This document shows, one piece after another, positions 51,472 through 60,610 of a stretch of 64,000 nucleotides of DNA. Position 1 is the first letter of the stretch; the number at the start of each line of letters is the position of its first letter. The stretch is taken from the NCBI GenBank assembly GCA_965116245.1, contig OZ220497.1, positions 1,302,001 to 1,366,000 of the forward strand, in the 5' to 3' direction. This DNA is from Poriferisodalis sp965116245 (GTDB lineage: Bacteria > Actinomycetota > Acidimicrobiia > Acidimicrobiales > Poriferisodalaceae). The translations under genes were made by a program, and so were the position numbers. Under the pieces are notes generated by a model. The model searched no databases. It saw only the letters and a program-made list of their open reading frames with translations, and was not told the origin of the DNA.

Positions 51472-52587
51472 ATGGAGATGATGAAAGCTGGCCGGATGGT
51501 TGATGTCGGTCGTATGGAATGCGAAGAGATCCCCGTGCCATCGTTGGACAGGTCACCTGATGCTGGCGCGACTTCTGCTAGCCCGTCTTTGGGCAACTCC
51601 GGTTTGGGCCACACAGGGCGGGCGATGCCAGATCCGGCGTTCGGTATGGCTTCGGTGAATCACGATGTGATCATCCGCTCTGAGATGGCCTCAATCTGCG
51701 GCAGTGATCTCCATATGGTGATGATGGGTGCAGGCCTTGCTCACCGCCCGCCGTGCCCCCATGGCTTTCCGGGCCACGAAGGCATAGGCATGGTGGTAGA
51801 GAGCAACGCGCCTGGACTCCGTGAAGGCACCCACGTGCTGACGTTTCCGAACCCACCCGTGGGCGAGTGCTTCAACACCTACCAGCGAGTCAACTCCAGC
51901 TACTGTGTGCCGCTCCCGGTGGGTGATACGCCGCGCTCGCACCTGCTGATGGGCCAGCAGTTGGGCACGGTGATCTACGCCATGCGTCAACATCCCCGCG
52001 ACGTCACCGGCGAAACAGTGATGGTGATGGGCCAGGGTTCTGCGGGGCTGTTCTTCACCTATCTGTTGAAGCGAGCCGGGGCTGCGCGGGTAATCGTCTC
52101 GGATCTATCACAGGCGCGTCTAGCCGTGGCAGCCGCATATGGTGCCGACGAGTGTCTGAACGCGACGGAACTCGGCAACGCAGGGATCATAGAAGCTGTC
52201 AACGACATGACCGACGGACGCGGTGCCGACTATGTGGTGGAAGCGGTCGGTCGCGCTGAGACATTCTTGGACTCGGTAGAACTGGCGCGCGCTGATGGCC
52301 AGTTGCTGTGGTTTGGGCTGCCGTCTACCGACGACAATATCCACGTGCGTTTCCAGAAGTTCTTCCGCAAGCGGCTCTTGGCCGCAAGTACTTACGGGGC
52401 GCAGGAAGAACCCGGTGCCATGTCATTCCGGCAGGCCCTGAGCCTGATCGCCTCAGGCGACATAGATGTCTCGCCCTTGCTTAGTCACGTGTATGACGTG
52501 AGCGATATCGGCGACGCGTTTCGGCTCGCCCACGAACCTCACGAGGCTGGTGCGCTGAAGGTCTCGGTCAGCTTCGACGGGCCCTAG
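51472..52587 (+). CDS. zinc-type alcohol dehydrogenase (MDR family)
   Basis: ATG 51472, with GGAAGGTGG upstream, starts a 371-residue protein. Catalytic-zinc residues are visible as CGSDLH and GHEG; the coenzyme motif is MVMGQGSAGLFFTYLLKRAGAARVIVSD. The lobe normally holding four structural-zinc Cys carries only NTYQRVNSSYC, so the structural zinc is probably missing. The N-terminus has an insert of about 35 residues. Substrate unknown. It lies between the divergent MFS gene and the convergent aminotransferase gene. Confidence 0.88.
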   Translation: MEMMKAGRMVDVGRMECEEIPVPSLDRSPDAGATSASPSLGNSGLGHTGRAMPDPAFGMASVNHDVIIRSEMASICGSDLHMVMMGAGLAHRPPCPHGFPGHEGIGMVVESNAPGLREGTHVLTFPNPPVGECFNTYQRVNSSYCVPLPVGDTPRSHLLMGQQLGTVIYAMRQHPRDVTGETVMVMGQGSAGLFFTYLLKRAGAARVIVSDLSQARLAVAAAYGADECLNATELGNAGIIEAVNDMTDGRGADYVVEAVGRAETFLDSVELARADGQLLWFGLPSTDDNIHVRFQKFFRKRLLAASTYGAQEEPGAMSFRQALSLIASGDIDVSPLLSHVYDVSDIGDAFRLAHEPHEAGALKVSVSFDGP

Positions 52588-52607
52588 CTCGACTTAGACA
52601 GGCCAGC

Positions 52608-53897
52608 TCAATCCAGCGTTTCGATCACCTGCGTCAGGATGTCCAGCCCCTCGTCGATCTCGGCTTCGGTCACGTTCAGCATCGGCGTGATGCGGATGAC
52701 GTTGCCGTAGAGGCCTCCCTTGCCCACCAGCAGGCCGTGGTCCTTGGCCGATTCCAGTGCCGCCGCGGTGGTCGCTGCTGCCGGTTCGATGCTGCCGGGG
52801 TGGCAAAACTCGATACCTTGCATCAGGCCTTTGCCGCGCAGCTCGGCGACATGTGGCGAGGCCTCGCACACGGGTGCCAAGCGTTCGCGTATCTGCGCCC
52901 CACGGGCGGCAGCGTTGAACTGCAGGTCGTTGTTGAGCACGTAGCGCAGCGTGGCTCTACCCGCCGCTGTAGATAGTGGGTTGCCGCCGAAGGTGGTGAG
53001 TGAGTTGCGCTTCAAGCAGTTCATCAGTTCTGCCCGGGCGACAATCCCCGCCAGCGTGATGCCGTTGCCTACCCCCTTGGCGAAGGTGATCGCATCGGGC
53101 GTGATTCCGTGAGCGCCGTAGCCCCAGAAATGCTCGCCAGTGCGACCCCAGCCGGTCTGCACCTCATCGGATATAAACAAGATTCCCTCTGAGCGCAGCA
53201 CTTTGCCCAGCGCTCCAAAAAAGCCGTCCGGTGGTGTGGCGAAACCGCCCACGCCCTGGATGGGTTCGGCGATGAGCGCGGCAAACCCACCCGAATCGGT
53301 CATGTCGATGAGCTGAACGAGATCATCCACGCAGGCAGTGGTGTACCCATCGTCGTCGAGTTGCCGGAACGGGCTGCGCAGGCGGTAGCCGCCCTGCACG
53401 AAATGCACGTCTAGCCCACTAAAACTGCTGGTGGACCAAGTGCGATGGCTAGTAATCGCTTGGGCTGTCAGCGACCGGCCGTGGTAACTGTTTCGCATCG
53501 CCAGCAACTGGTTGCTGTTGCGGTAGTTCGTTGCCAACAAAATGGCGGTGTCGTTGGCCTCGCTGCCCGAGGTAGTGAACAGCACCCTTGGATTGGGTAT
53601 GCCCGACACTGCAGCAACTTCCTCAGCGAAACAGATCATCTCTTCGTTCAGGTAAAGCGTTGAAGTGTGCATCACCTTGGCGGCTTGGGCCTGCACGGCT
53701 TCAACCACGACGGGGTTGGCGTGGCCAACCATGGTGGTGAGGATCCCGCCGAAGAAGTCCAGATAGCGCTTGCCTTCGTTGTCGAAGACGTAGCTCCCCT
53801 CGCCGCGGTCGATGGAGATCGGCCGTTCGTACAACGGGCTGATGAAGTTGGGGAGAACAGCGCGGTAGCGCTCCACGAGATCGGCTGTGGTAGCCAT
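52608..53897 (-). CDS. class III aminotransferase, AGXT2-like
   Basis: A 429-residue PLP enzyme: YLDFFGGILTTMVGHANP, TSGSEANDTAILLA, SYHGRSLTAQA, LFISDEVQTGWGRTG and PLP Lys in ITFAKGVGNGI. The overall pattern resembles mammalian AGXT2 and 4-aminobutyrate or acetylornithine transaminases. A role in beta-amino acids or glyoxylate is suggested by neighbours. It is convergent with the alcohol dehydrogenase (20-base gap) and divergent from the hydroxyacid oxidase. Confidence 0.9.
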   Translation of the reverse strand: MATTADLVERYRAVLPNFISPLYERPISIDRGEGSYVFDNEGKRYLDFFGGILTTMVGHANPVVVEAVQAQAAKVMHTSTLYLNEEMICFAEEVAAVSGIPNPRVLFTTSGSEANDTAILLATNYRNSNQLLAMRNSYHGRSLTAQAITSHRTWSTSSFSGLDVHFVQGGYRLRSPFRQLDDDGYTTACVDDLVQLIDMTDSGGFAALIAEPIQGVGGFATPPDGFFGALGKVLRSEGILFISDEVQTGWGRTGEHFWGYGAHGITPDAITFAKGVGNGITLAGIVARAELMNCLKRNSLTTFGGNPLSTAAGRATLRYVLNNDLQFNAAARGAQIRERLAPVCEASPHVAELRGKGLMQGIEFCHPGSIEPAAATTAAALESAKDHGLLVGKGGLYGNVIRITPMLNVTEAEIDEGLDILTQVIETLD

Positions 53898-53966
53898 GTC
53901 GGCTCACTTTCGCTTTGTTTGTGCAACCGGCTGAGGGAACTTCGGGCACATCGTAGAGTTCGTGCC

Positions 53967-55205
53967 ATGGCTGGTCTGACTAGGTGGATAGCGCAGGCTT
54001 GCGATGCCGCTCGCAGCGTCATGGCTTTCGACCGCTTTGAAACTGATGCCGACAATCGGCGGCTGGGTCGCGCCGCCGACATTTCTGACTTGCGCCGTCT
54101 GGCCAAGCGCCGGATACCTGCTGGCTGCTTCGACTACATCGACGGAGCTGCTGAAGACGAGATCAGCGCCCGGCGCAGCGTGTCTGCCTACAACCGCTGG
54201 CAGTTCCAGCCTCGAGTGTTGCGAGACGTGAGCGACGTGGACATCTCGGGCACAGTCCTCGGCAGCGTCGTCCCGATTCCGCTGGTTATTGCTCCAACAG
54301 GTTTTGACCGCATCGCCCATTCGGCGGGCGAGCTGGCGGTGGCGCGCGCGGCGGACCGTGCGGGCATCCCGTACTCGCTCTCAACTATGGGCACTCGCTC
54401 CATAGAAGAAGTCGCCGAAGTCTGTGCGGGGAGCAAGTTCTTCCAGGTGTATGTGTGGCGTGATCGCAAGCTGATGGCCGAGCTACTGGCGCGAGCTGGT
54501 GCTGCCGGTTATGAGGCGATCATGATCACGGTTGACACCGCAGTGCTGGGACGCCGTGAGCGCGATGTTCGACACGGCTTCAGCCTGCCCCCCAAACTCG
54601 GACCCCGCACCGTTATCGACGGTTTGTTGCATCCTCGCTGGCTGTGGGATTTTCTCAGCAACGAGCCGATCAAGTTCTCCAACTGCGAAGGCGCGGCAGG
54701 CGGCGCTGGCGAGGGTGCCGTCGCACTGGCTGACTACATCAACAGTCAGTTCGATCCGTCGCTGTCCTGGGACGACATTGGGTGGTTTCGTGATCGTTGG
54801 GAGGGACCGGTGATGCTCAAAGGCGTGCTGTCACCCGACGACGCGAAGATCGCTGCCGACATTGGCTTAGATGCGGTGATCGTGTCGAACCACGGTGGGC
54901 GTCAGCTCGACGGAGCCCCCGCACCTCTGGAGTGCTTACCATCCATCCGTGAGACGGTAGGCGACCGCTGCGAGCTGATCTGCGATGGCGGCATCCGACG
55001 CGGCAGTGACATTGTCAAAGCGCTGGCGCTGGGCGCCGACGCGGCAATGATTGGCCGATCGTACCTATATGGGCTCGCAGCGGCGGGTGAAGCGGGTGTG
55101 GACTGGGTGCTCAACTACTTCGTGGAGGGAATGATCCGCACAATGCGACTAAGTGGCGTGCGTTCTACGGCCGACCTAACGCCCGACCTGCTCGAACGGG
55201 TCTGA
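53967..55205 (+). CDS. FMN-dependent alpha-hydroxyacid oxidase
   Basis: ATG 53967 gives 412 residues; the frame before it (from 53667) overlaps the aminotransferase and is a shadow. The family order is seen: CFDYIDGAAEDE, PLVIAPTGF, YSLSTMGTRSIEEVA, VMLKGVLSPDDA, then catalytic His in IVSNHGGRQLDGAPA and DGGIRRGSDIVKALALGADA. It oxidises glycolate, lactate or a similar alpha-hydroxyacid to the keto acid. Glyoxylate formed from glycolate would feed the AGXT-like enzymes nearby. No signal or membrane anchor is clear. Confidence 0.9.
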   Translation: MAGLTRWIAQACDAARSVMAFDRFETDADNRRLGRAADISDLRRLAKRRIPAGCFDYIDGAAEDEISARRSVSAYNRWQFQPRVLRDVSDVDISGTVLGSVVPIPLVIAPTGFDRIAHSAGELAVARAADRAGIPYSLSTMGTRSIEEVAEVCAGSKFFQVYVWRDRKLMAELLARAGAAGYEAIMITVDTAVLGRRERDVRHGFSLPPKLGPRTVIDGLLHPRWLWDFLSNEPIKFSNCEGAAGGAGEGAVALADYINSQFDPSLSWDDIGWFRDRWEGPVMLKGVLSPDDAKIAADIGLDAVIVSNHGGRQLDGAPAPLECLPSIRETVGDRCELICDGGIRRGSDIVKALALGADAAMIGRSYLYGLAAAGEAGVDWVLNYFVEGMIRTMRLSGVRSTADLTPDLLERV

Positions 55206-55271
55206 GTGCAAAGAGTGCGAGTGAGCGGCCTGAACGAACGGGCCTGAGGAAACGGTGTTGAGGTGGCCGCC

Positions 55272-57905
55272 ATGGGGGACAGGACAGCAATGCCAAACAG
55301 CGCAGCAGCACCAGATGGCGCCGCGCTGCAAAGAGGGCCTGAGTTGCCGGATCGTGCCGAAGTTGTTGTAGTTGGAGGTGGCATCATCGGCTGCTCTATC
55401 GCCTACCACTTGGTGCGCCGAGGCATCACCGATGTGCTGCTTTTGGAGCAGAATCAGCTCACCTCCGGCACAACGTGGCACGCCGCTGGACTCGCAGCGC
55501 AGCTAAAAGCGACTTACAGCCTCACCAAGCTCGCCACGTACTCAGTGCGCTTGTTTGAAGCGCTGGAAGACGAAACTGGCCAAGCCACCGGATTCCGAGC
55601 ACCCGGATCCATCTCGGTGGCTTCCGATGAGCAGCGGTGGGAGGAGATCCTGCGGGGCGCATCCATGGGTACCACCATGGGAGTGGAATCTCGCCAGTTA
55701 GGCCTAGATGAACTCGCTGAGATATGGCCGCTCATGCGCACCGACGACTTGGTCGGCGCCCTTTATCTGCCCGACGACGGCTTGGTGTCGCCGGTGGACG
55801 CCACTATGGCTCTTGCCAAAGGCGCACGAGCGCGCGGATGTCGCATTCTTGAGGGGGTTGCCGTTACGGCGCTAGAAACCCGCAACGGCGCAATCAGAGG
55901 CGTGCGAACCGAACCCGTTGCCTCTGCACCTTCAGACGACCGATCCGCCCCGCAGGAGGGGCATCTCATCGAGACCGAGACGGTCGTGCTGGCGGCTGGC
56001 ATGTGGACCCGCCAGTTAGCTGCACAGATTGGGGTGAACGTCCCTCTGCAGGCCTGCGAGCACTTCTACGTGGTCACCGAACCACTGGAAGGACTTGACT
56101 CATCCACGCCAATCGTGCGTGACCCCACGAACTACACCTACTTCAAGGAGGAAACCGGCAAGCTCATGGTCGGTTTCTTTGAGCCGAAGGCCAAGGTATG
56201 GCGTCTAGATGGCATCCCCCGAGACTTCAAGTTCGGGACATTGCCGGAAGACTGGGACCACATCGGACCCGTTTTTGAGCGTTCCTGCCATCGAGTCCCC
56301 GCGCTGGCTGACTGTGGCGTGCAGTTGTTCTTTAACGGCCCCGAATCGTTCACGCCCGACGGCGTCTACTACTTGGGTGAAGCGCCCGAAGTTGATGGCT
56401 GTTTTGTGGCTGCGGGCTTCAACTCTGTTGGCATTCAGTCCGCTGGAGGTGCCGGATGGGTGCTGGCCGACTGGATAGCCGACCGTCACCCACCGATGGA
56501 CCTGTCGGCTATGGACATCCGACGCGCTATGCCGTTCCAGGCCGACAAGCGGTACTTAGCCGAGCGCATCAGCGAGAGTCTCGGACTGCTCTACGCGATG
56601 CACTGGCCGCATTTCCAATATGTGAGCGCCCGCAATCAGCGCCGCTCAGCATTGCACGATGCCATGGAAGCGGCGGGCGCAGTCTTCGGTGAGACGGCTG
56701 GCTGGGAGCGACCCAACTGGTTCGCTCAGCCCGGACAAGAGCGCGAGTACCGCTACAGCTACGCCAAACAGAACTGGTTCGACAACGCGGGCCGAGAGTG
56801 CCATGCCGTGCGAAACGGTGTAGCGCTCTTCGATCAGTCGTCGTTTGCAAAGTTCACCGTGCGTGGCTCAGAGGCCCTCGATGTGCTGGACACGCTGAGC
56901 GTGGCGTCGGTGGATGTAGCTGTTGGACGTGCCGTGTACACGCAGTGGTGCAACGAGCGAGGCGGCATTGAGGCCGACTTGACCGTGACTCGATTGGGCG
57001 ACGACGAGTTCTGGGTTGTGACCTCGGCCGCTAGTCAGACTCGTGACTGGGCGTGGCTGAGGCGTCACTGTCGGGGTCGCGATGTTGAGGTAGCTGATGT
57101 CACCGATCACTGGGCAGTGCTCGGTCTAATGGGGCCGCGCTCGCGCGAGCTGCTCAGCCGAGTCACCGACGCGGAGCTGGGCAACGAGATGTTCGGCTTC
57201 GGCACGGCCCGCCAGATCTACGTTGACCCGCCTCAGGCCATTAGTTCAGCTAGCCCGACCATTGCAGCTAGCGCAGCTCATCCGGTTCAAGTACTCGCAG
57301 TGCGGATGAGTTATGTGGGCGAGCTCGGATGGGAGTTGTACGTTCCGAACGAGCGGGCAGTTGAGGTGTACGAAGCGTTGCATGCAGCCGCGCAGAGCGC
57401 TGACAGGATGGTGCTGGCACACGCTGGCTACCACGCCATGAACTCACTGCGGCTGGAGTGCGGCTACCGCCATTGGGGGCACGACATCAGCGATGAGGAC
57501 ACGCCGCTCGAAGCCGGACTTGGCTTTGTTGTGGCCTGGGACAAACCACGCGAGTTCATCGGTCGCGCCGCGCTAGCCGAACAGCGCCACCAGCGTCGCA
57601 CCCGGCGTCTAGTGCAGTTTCGGCTGGAAGACCCCGAAGCGCTTGCCTACCACGACGAGCCGATCCGCCGCGATGGCGAGCTAGTCGGGCGGGTGACGTC
57701 AGCCATGTGGAGCTACACCCAGCATCGCTGTCTGGCGATGGGCTACGTAACCCACCCGACAGCGACAGGCCTGGATCCCCAACCGGTGACCAAGACTTGG
57801 CTTTCTGAGGGCACCTTCGAGATTGACATCGCCGGGAAACCCATCGTCTCCACTCCCTCTATTCGCAGCTTCTATGACCCCACGAACCAACGCATCCGGG
57901 CGTAG
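55272..57905 (+). CDS. dimethylglycine/sarcosine dehydrogenase-like flavoprotein with GcvT domain
   Basis: ATG 55272 with GAGG 8 bases upstream gives 877 residues. The N-terminal FAD domain has EVVVVGGGIIGCSIAYHLVRRG and SGTTWHAAGL, where the His is the covalent-FAD position of dimethylglycine dehydrogenase. A linker domain follows, with YRYSYAKQNWFDNAGRE. From about residue 500 the GcvT-like aminomethyltransferase domain begins, which receives the C1 unit on tetrahydrofolate. It oxidatively demethylates N-methylglycines to give 5,10-methylene-THF. The next homologue and MttB form an adjoining unit. Confidence 0.9.
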   Translation: MGDRTAMPNSAAAPDGAALQRGPELPDRAEVVVVGGGIIGCSIAYHLVRRGITDVLLLEQNQLTSGTTWHAAGLAAQLKATYSLTKLATYSVRLFEALEDETGQATGFRAPGSISVASDEQRWEEILRGASMGTTMGVESRQLGLDELAEIWPLMRTDDLVGALYLPDDGLVSPVDATMALAKGARARGCRILEGVAVTALETRNGAIRGVRTEPVASAPSDDRSAPQEGHLIETETVVLAAGMWTRQLAAQIGVNVPLQACEHFYVVTEPLEGLDSSTPIVRDPTNYTYFKEETGKLMVGFFEPKAKVWRLDGIPRDFKFGTLPEDWDHIGPVFERSCHRVPALADCGVQLFFNGPESFTPDGVYYLGEAPEVDGCFVAAGFNSVGIQSAGGAGWVLADWIADRHPPMDLSAMDIRRAMPFQADKRYLAERISESLGLLYAMHWPHFQYVSARNQRRSALHDAMEAAGAVFGETAGWERPNWFAQPGQEREYRYSYAKQNWFDNAGRECHAVRNGVALFDQSSFAKFTVRGSEALDVLDTLSVASVDVAVGRAVYTQWCNERGGIEADLTVTRLGDDEFWVVTSAASQTRDWAWLRRHCRGRDVEVADVTDHWAVLGLMGPRSRELLSRVTDAELGNEMFGFGTARQIYVDPPQAISSASPTIAASAAHPVQVLAVRMSYVGELGWELYVPNERAVEVYEALHAAAQSADRMVLAHAGYHAMNSLRLECGYRHWGHDISDEDTPLEAGLGFVVAWDKPREFIGRAALAEQRHQRRTRRLVQFRLEDPEALAYHDEPIRRDGELVGRVTSAMWSYTQHRCLAMGYVTHPTATGLDPQPVTKTWLSEGTFEIDIAGKPIVSTPSIRSFYDPTNQRIRA

Positions 57906-58032
57906 CAGCCCTCTAGCAATCCTCCAATAGCCCATCGGCAGGCCACACGGACATGCGCGCTGTGGTGTAGATGGGCGTGGTAAATTTGGCGCACCACATC
58001 GGCACGCCACGGGACCGCTACCGGGGGGTTCG

Positions 58033-58080
58033 GTCCACGTCTGGCCTGGACAAATGGGGACCTGTGAATGTTCAAACAGG
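58033..58080 (+). promoter_or_regulatory. two small hairpins in the leader of the second dehydrogenase gene
   Basis: GTCCA (58033-58037) pairs with TGGAC (58047-58051), and CCTGT (58061-58065) pairs with ACAGG (58076-58080), just upstream of ATG 58097. They could be part of a leader-based control element. I do not recognise a named riboswitch, and the stems are short. Confidence 0.35.
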
Positions 58081-58096
58081 CCCGGCGTAGCTGAGC

Positions 58097-60610
58097 ATGC
58101 CCAGACAAGCGCGCTGCGTAATCGTTGGCGGTGGGGCGATGGGGGTTGGGTTGCTGTACGCCCTCGCGCACGAGGGTTGGACCGACACGATTTTGGTCGA
58201 AAAAGGCGAACTGACCTCAGGTTCCACCTGGCACGCGGCTGGCCTGATCCCGAACTTCATTGGCGATCTAAACATGGCCAAGGTTCATCAGGAAGCCATC
58301 GCTCTCTACCCGGCGCTAGAGGCCGAGACCGGCTTGTCGGCAGGCTGGCACGGCTGTGGCGCAATTCGCCTGGCACGCACAGCCGACGAAGTCGATTGGC
58401 ATCGCTATGTGCATGCGATGCTGACAGGCCTCGGGGTTGAGTCGCATCTGATTGGCCCCGGCGAGATAGCGCAGCGCCACCCGCTGCTGACCGATCTAGA
58501 CGATGTCCGGCTCGGCTTTTGCACACCCCACGATGGCTGGACCGATCCGTCTAGCTGCACTAACGCCATGGCCAAGGGCGCTCGCGACCTGGGCTGCACA
58601 ATCATGCGCCACACGCTCGTGACCGGTATGGCTCAGCGCCCCGACGGAAGCTGGGACGTTGAGATTGTCCACGGCGGCGCCGACCCCAGACTGCGCCGCG
58701 GCGCGTCAAGCAGTGACGAGTCAAGCAGCGACCACGAGATCGACACCATTCACTGCGAACATCTAGTCAATGCCGCTGGGCACTACGCCCCGCAGCTTGG
58801 CGCCATGATCGGGCTTGACGTGCCGATTGTGTCGGTTATCCATCAATATCTAGTGACCGAGTCGGTGCCCGAAGTCGCTGCGCTTGACTTTGAGTTGCCC
58901 GTGGTACGTGATCCGCGAGCGTCTTGCTACTACCGCCAGGAGATCGACGGGCTGCTCATAGGTCCATATGAGATGTCCGGTGCTCGTGCCTACGGCGTTG
59001 ACGGCATCGAATGGGACTTGCACTTTCACTTGCCCGGCGAAGACCTCGATGTGCTGGAGGAGTGCCTCAACTGGGCGCAGCAACGCATCGGGGTCTTGTC
59101 GGAGGCGGGAATCAAACAGGTGGTATCAGGGCCCATCACGCACACACCCGATTCTGGCTATCTCATGGGGCCCGCACCGGGTGTGCGCAACTATTGGCAT
59201 TGCAACGGGGCCTCTATCGGCATCACCCAAGGTCCCGGTGCCGGGAAGTTCTTGGCGCAATGGATGGTTCACGGCCAGACCGAGATCAACGTGCGAGGCA
59301 TGGATCCGCGGCGGTTCGGCGACCACACGGGCCCTAGATCGCAATTCGCTCTCGAAAAGGCCCTTGACGAGTATCACGAGATGTATCAAGTGCGTCTGCC
59401 AGGCGAGCAGCGTGATGCTGGGCGGCCCGTAAAGACCACTCCGTTGTGGGGGCGCCTGGATGCGCTCGGCGCACAATGGCAGGAGATCTACGGCTGGGAA
59501 CGCCCGCAGTACTTCTCGCTCGACGGGACCCCCGAGTCGCATTCGTTCCGTCGCTCCAATTCCCATGATGCGGTCGGAGCCGAGGTGCGGGCAGTGCGCG
59601 AGCGCGTTGGCGTGGCCGATTTGAGCGCGTTCGCCAAGTTTGAGGTGGACGGACCGGCGGCGTCAGCCCTGCTGAATCGGCTGTCGGCAAACCGCTTGCC
59701 CGCCCGCGATGGTGGTATTCGTCTCACCCACATGCTGACCGAACTCGGCGGCATCGAATGCGAGATGACTATTGCGCGACTGGCACCGGATCGCTACTGG
59801 TTGGCGTCGGCGATCATGGGACAGAGCCACGATTTGGATTGGCTGGCTGGCCACGTAATGCTTGGCGAGCAGGTCAGCGTGCGTGATGCCACCGACGAAA
59901 CGGCGATTTTGGGTGTGACCGGCCCGCGTGCGCGCGAGGTGTTGGCGCCGTTGACCGATTCCGACCTAAGCAACAATGCGTTCGCTTGGCTGACCGCCCA
60001 ACAGATAGCGGTGGCGGGTGTGCCGGTGCTTGCGCTGCGGGTCTCCTACGTCGGTGAGTTGGGCTGGGAGCTGCATTGCCCAATGAGCGAAGTGGAGCGT
60101 GTTTACGACGCTGTTGCCGAAGCTGGCGAACCCCATGGGCTGGTTCCATTCGGCAGCTACGCCATGAACGTCATGCGGATCGAAAAGGCCTACAAGGCGT
60201 GGGGCAGTGAGCTGACCACTGAAATCACGCCAATCGAAGCTCGCCTTGAACGTTTCGTGGACTACAACCGTCCGTTCATTGGACGCGACGCGCTGGTTGC
60301 TCGCTGTGAGCAGGTTGAGCGCGGTCAGCCGCTGTCGATGGTGCTCGTGTACTGCGAGATAGACGCCTCAGACAGCGATGTCCGCGGTAACGAACCAGCA
60401 TTCGCCCCTAGCAGCGACGAACCGATGGGCATCGCCACCAGCGGCGCTTGGGGCCACACGGTGGGCCGAAGTCTGGCGTTCGTCTATGTGGAGCCGCGTT
60501 TCGAAGTGCCGGGCAGCGTCTTTGAGCTTGACCTACTCGGCGAGCGTCGCCGTGCGATCGTGCTGGTTGGGGCGGTCCATGACCCGAAGAACCGGAGGTT
60601 GCGGTCATGA
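58097..60610 (+). CDS. second dimethylglycine/sarcosine dehydrogenase-like flavoprotein with GcvT domain
   Basis: A 837-residue homologue of the preceding protein: FAD motif CVIVGGGAMGVGLLYALAHEG and SGSTWHAAGL with the covalent-FAD His. The C-terminal GcvT part from about residue 470 includes SYVGELGWELHCPMSEVERV. Differences in the middle domain suggest a different N-methyl substrate from the first copy. Its stop overlaps the MttB start in an ATGA arrangement (60607-60610), so these two are translationally coupled. The 191-base gap after the first copy may hold a separate promoter and the small hairpins above. Confidence 0.9.
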   Translation: MPRQARCVIVGGGAMGVGLLYALAHEGWTDTILVEKGELTSGSTWHAAGLIPNFIGDLNMAKVHQEAIALYPALEAETGLSAGWHGCGAIRLARTADEVDWHRYVHAMLTGLGVESHLIGPGEIAQRHPLLTDLDDVRLGFCTPHDGWTDPSSCTNAMAKGARDLGCTIMRHTLVTGMAQRPDGSWDVEIVHGGADPRLRRGASSSDESSSDHEIDTIHCEHLVNAAGHYAPQLGAMIGLDVPIVSVIHQYLVTESVPEVAALDFELPVVRDPRASCYYRQEIDGLLIGPYEMSGARAYGVDGIEWDLHFHLPGEDLDVLEECLNWAQQRIGVLSEAGIKQVVSGPITHTPDSGYLMGPAPGVRNYWHCNGASIGITQGPGAGKFLAQWMVHGQTEINVRGMDPRRFGDHTGPRSQFALEKALDEYHEMYQVRLPGEQRDAGRPVKTTPLWGRLDALGAQWQEIYGWERPQYFSLDGTPESHSFRRSNSHDAVGAEVRAVRERVGVADLSAFAKFEVDGPAASALLNRLSANRLPARDGGIRLTHMLTELGGIECEMTIARLAPDRYWLASAIMGQSHDLDWLAGHVMLGEQVSVRDATDETAILGVTGPRAREVLAPLTDSDLSNNAFAWLTAQQIAVAGVPVLALRVSYVGELGWELHCPMSEVERVYDAVAEAGEPHGLVPFGSYAMNVMRIEKAYKAWGSELTTEITPIEARLERFVDYNRPFIGRDALVARCEQVERGQPLSMVLVYCEIDASDSDVRGNEPAFAPSSDEPMGIATSGAWGHTVGRSLAFVYVEPRFEVPGSVFELDLLGERRRAIVLVGAVHDPKNRRLRS

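Noticed and set aside
53667..53966. N-terminal 100 residues added to the hydroxyacid oxidase
   Set aside because: They overlap the divergent aminotransferase gene, and family homology starts after ATG 53967.
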